Below are positions 5,433-5,991 of a stretch of 5,991 bases of DNA, one piece after another. A program made the translations under genes and the position numbers. The DNA is from an uncultured Clostridia bacterium (GTDB lineage: Bacteria > Bacillota > Clostridia > Oscillospirales > Acutalibacteraceae). Under the pieces are notes generated by a model. It had not been told where the DNA came from. It ran no database searches and worked only from the letters and a program-made list of their open reading frames with translations. The stretch covers positions 1 through 5,991 of the forward strand of contig CAMCIX010000112.1 of assembly GCA_945875045.1 (NCBI GenBank). Direction: 5' to 3'. How positions within the stretch are numbered: position 1 is the first letter of the stretch; the number at the start of each line of letters is the position of its first letter.

Positions 5433-5943
5433 ACTTATAATATGAAAACTCGACAGCGGATATAGAATCCTCGGTGGGGTTTATATAAACCGTTATACCG
5501 TTTCTCCTATCCTTTTCGGAGATAAAATAATCAAGGTAATAATTATCCTCCGAAACACCGTAAAAATGCGAGGGCGTACCCAAGGTATCTATTATATCGG
5601 TAATCGCCATTTTATTGTTGATTCCGTTAACATTAAATTCATTATATGACTCGGGCGAGGTGTAAAAATCGTTTTCAATTCTGAATTTAACAATACTGCA
5701 TTTCTTAAGCATTACAGAGCTGTTGGAGGAATTAAAAAAGGTTGCTTTAATTATTACGTTTTCCTTTTCAAAAAACGCCTCTACCGAATCGCAGGCGTAT
5801 ATAAGCGATTCGGAATCGTACGGACCGCTTTCAACCAACTGCCAGCCCTTTTTGTTAAGTGCCGAAAGGTTGGTAGGCACTTCAAATTCATCCCCCGCAA
5901 AGCTTACGTTGAATTTGAACTTTTTGCCGAGGTAAACCTCAGA
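5431..5943 (-). CDS. Unknown protein, 5' end missing at contig edge
   Basis: The C-terminal 170 residues of a larger protein are visible. An internal GTG at 5880 could be taken as a start (149 residues), but it has no ribosome-binding site. The frame continues upstream with protein-like sequence (EVYLGKKFKFNVSFAGDEFE) to 5943, where the genomic DNA ends at adapter sequence. I therefore treat it as truncated. Two regions are seen. The first (FKFNVSFAGDEFEVP, then LNKKGWQL, then a beta-rich stretch ending around CSIVKFRIE) and the second (MAITDIIDTLGTPSHF, then YYLDYF, then ISAVEFSYYK) recall secreted or lipid-anchored proteins of unknown function common in gut Clostridia. That resemblance is a memory-based impression. 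Any signal peptide or lipobox would lie in the missing part. The stop codon overlaps the T-run of the hairpin at 5398-5432. Confidence 0.72.
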   Translation of the reverse strand, partial: SEVYLGKKFKFNVSFAGDEFEVPTNLSALNKKGWQLVESGPYDSESLIYACDSVEAFFEKENVIIKATFFNSSNSSVMLKKCSIVKFRIENDFYTSPESYNEFNVNGINNKMAITDIIDTLGTPSHFYGVSEDNYYLDYFISEKDRRNGITVYINPTEDSISAVEFSYYK

Positions 5944-5945
5944 AT

Positions 5946-5991
5946 CTGTCTCTTATACACATCTCCGAGCCCACGAGACCTCTCTACATCT
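5946..5991. other. Illumina Nextera adapter (non-genomic)
   Basis: Bases 5946-5964 (CTGTCTCTTATACACATCT) are the reverse complement of the Tn5 mosaic end used in Nextera libraries. Bases 5965-5979 (CCGAGCCCACGAGAC) complete the read-2 adapter. CTCTCTAC at 5980-5987 matches the i7 index I know as N707, and ATCT at 5988-5991 begins the P7 sequence. This is library adapter left untrimmed at the contig end, not a natural transposon end. Genomic sequence stops at about 5945. Confidence 0.98.

Noticed and set aside
5946..5964. Natural Tn5-like transposon end
   Set aside because: The sequence is the engineered mosaic end followed directly by read-2 adapter, index and P7 bases, which identifies a sequencing library adapter.

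Overview
The window looks like the end of a draft contig from a Gram-positive, Clostridia-like bacterium of the Bacillota, possibly a gut Oscillospirales member. The evidence is the gene set (a YugP-type zinc peptidase, a Firmicutes-style DUF1015 protein, a small CmpB-like membrane protein), strong Shine-Dalgarno sites, sigma-A-like -35/-10 boxes and intrinsic terminators. The taxonomic placement is an inference by eye; no ribosomal RNA or other marker confirms it.

Layout: the left edge carries the last 57 codons of lysS on the + strand. An AT-rich gap of about 380 bases follows. It holds four helically spaced direct repeats, a weak promoter, a long hairpin with a U-run, and a possible 48-codon ORF with its own ribosome-binding site. 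Everything to the right is on the - strand. In transcription order, from right to left, it holds a 5'-truncated unknown protein, a DUF1015 protein, the ATPase YchF, a YugP-like membrane zinc peptidase, a small CmpB-like membrane protein and alanine racemase (alr). lysS and alr are convergent.

The - strand genes look like several short transcription units rather than one operon. Good promoters lie before ychF, before the peptidase gene and before alr, and a clear terminator follows the peptidase gene. Most of the products are housekeeping: charging of tRNA-Lys, D-alanine supply for peptidoglycan, a ribosome-associated ATPase and membrane proteolysis. No shared pathway links them.

The last 46 bases (5946-5991) are not genomic. 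They match the Illumina Nextera read-2 adapter, including the transposon mosaic end, an 8-base index and the start of P7. The genomic sequence therefore stops at about 5945, and the rightmost gene is cut there. I found no convincing new multi-gene system. The least explained part is the lysS-alr intergenic region.
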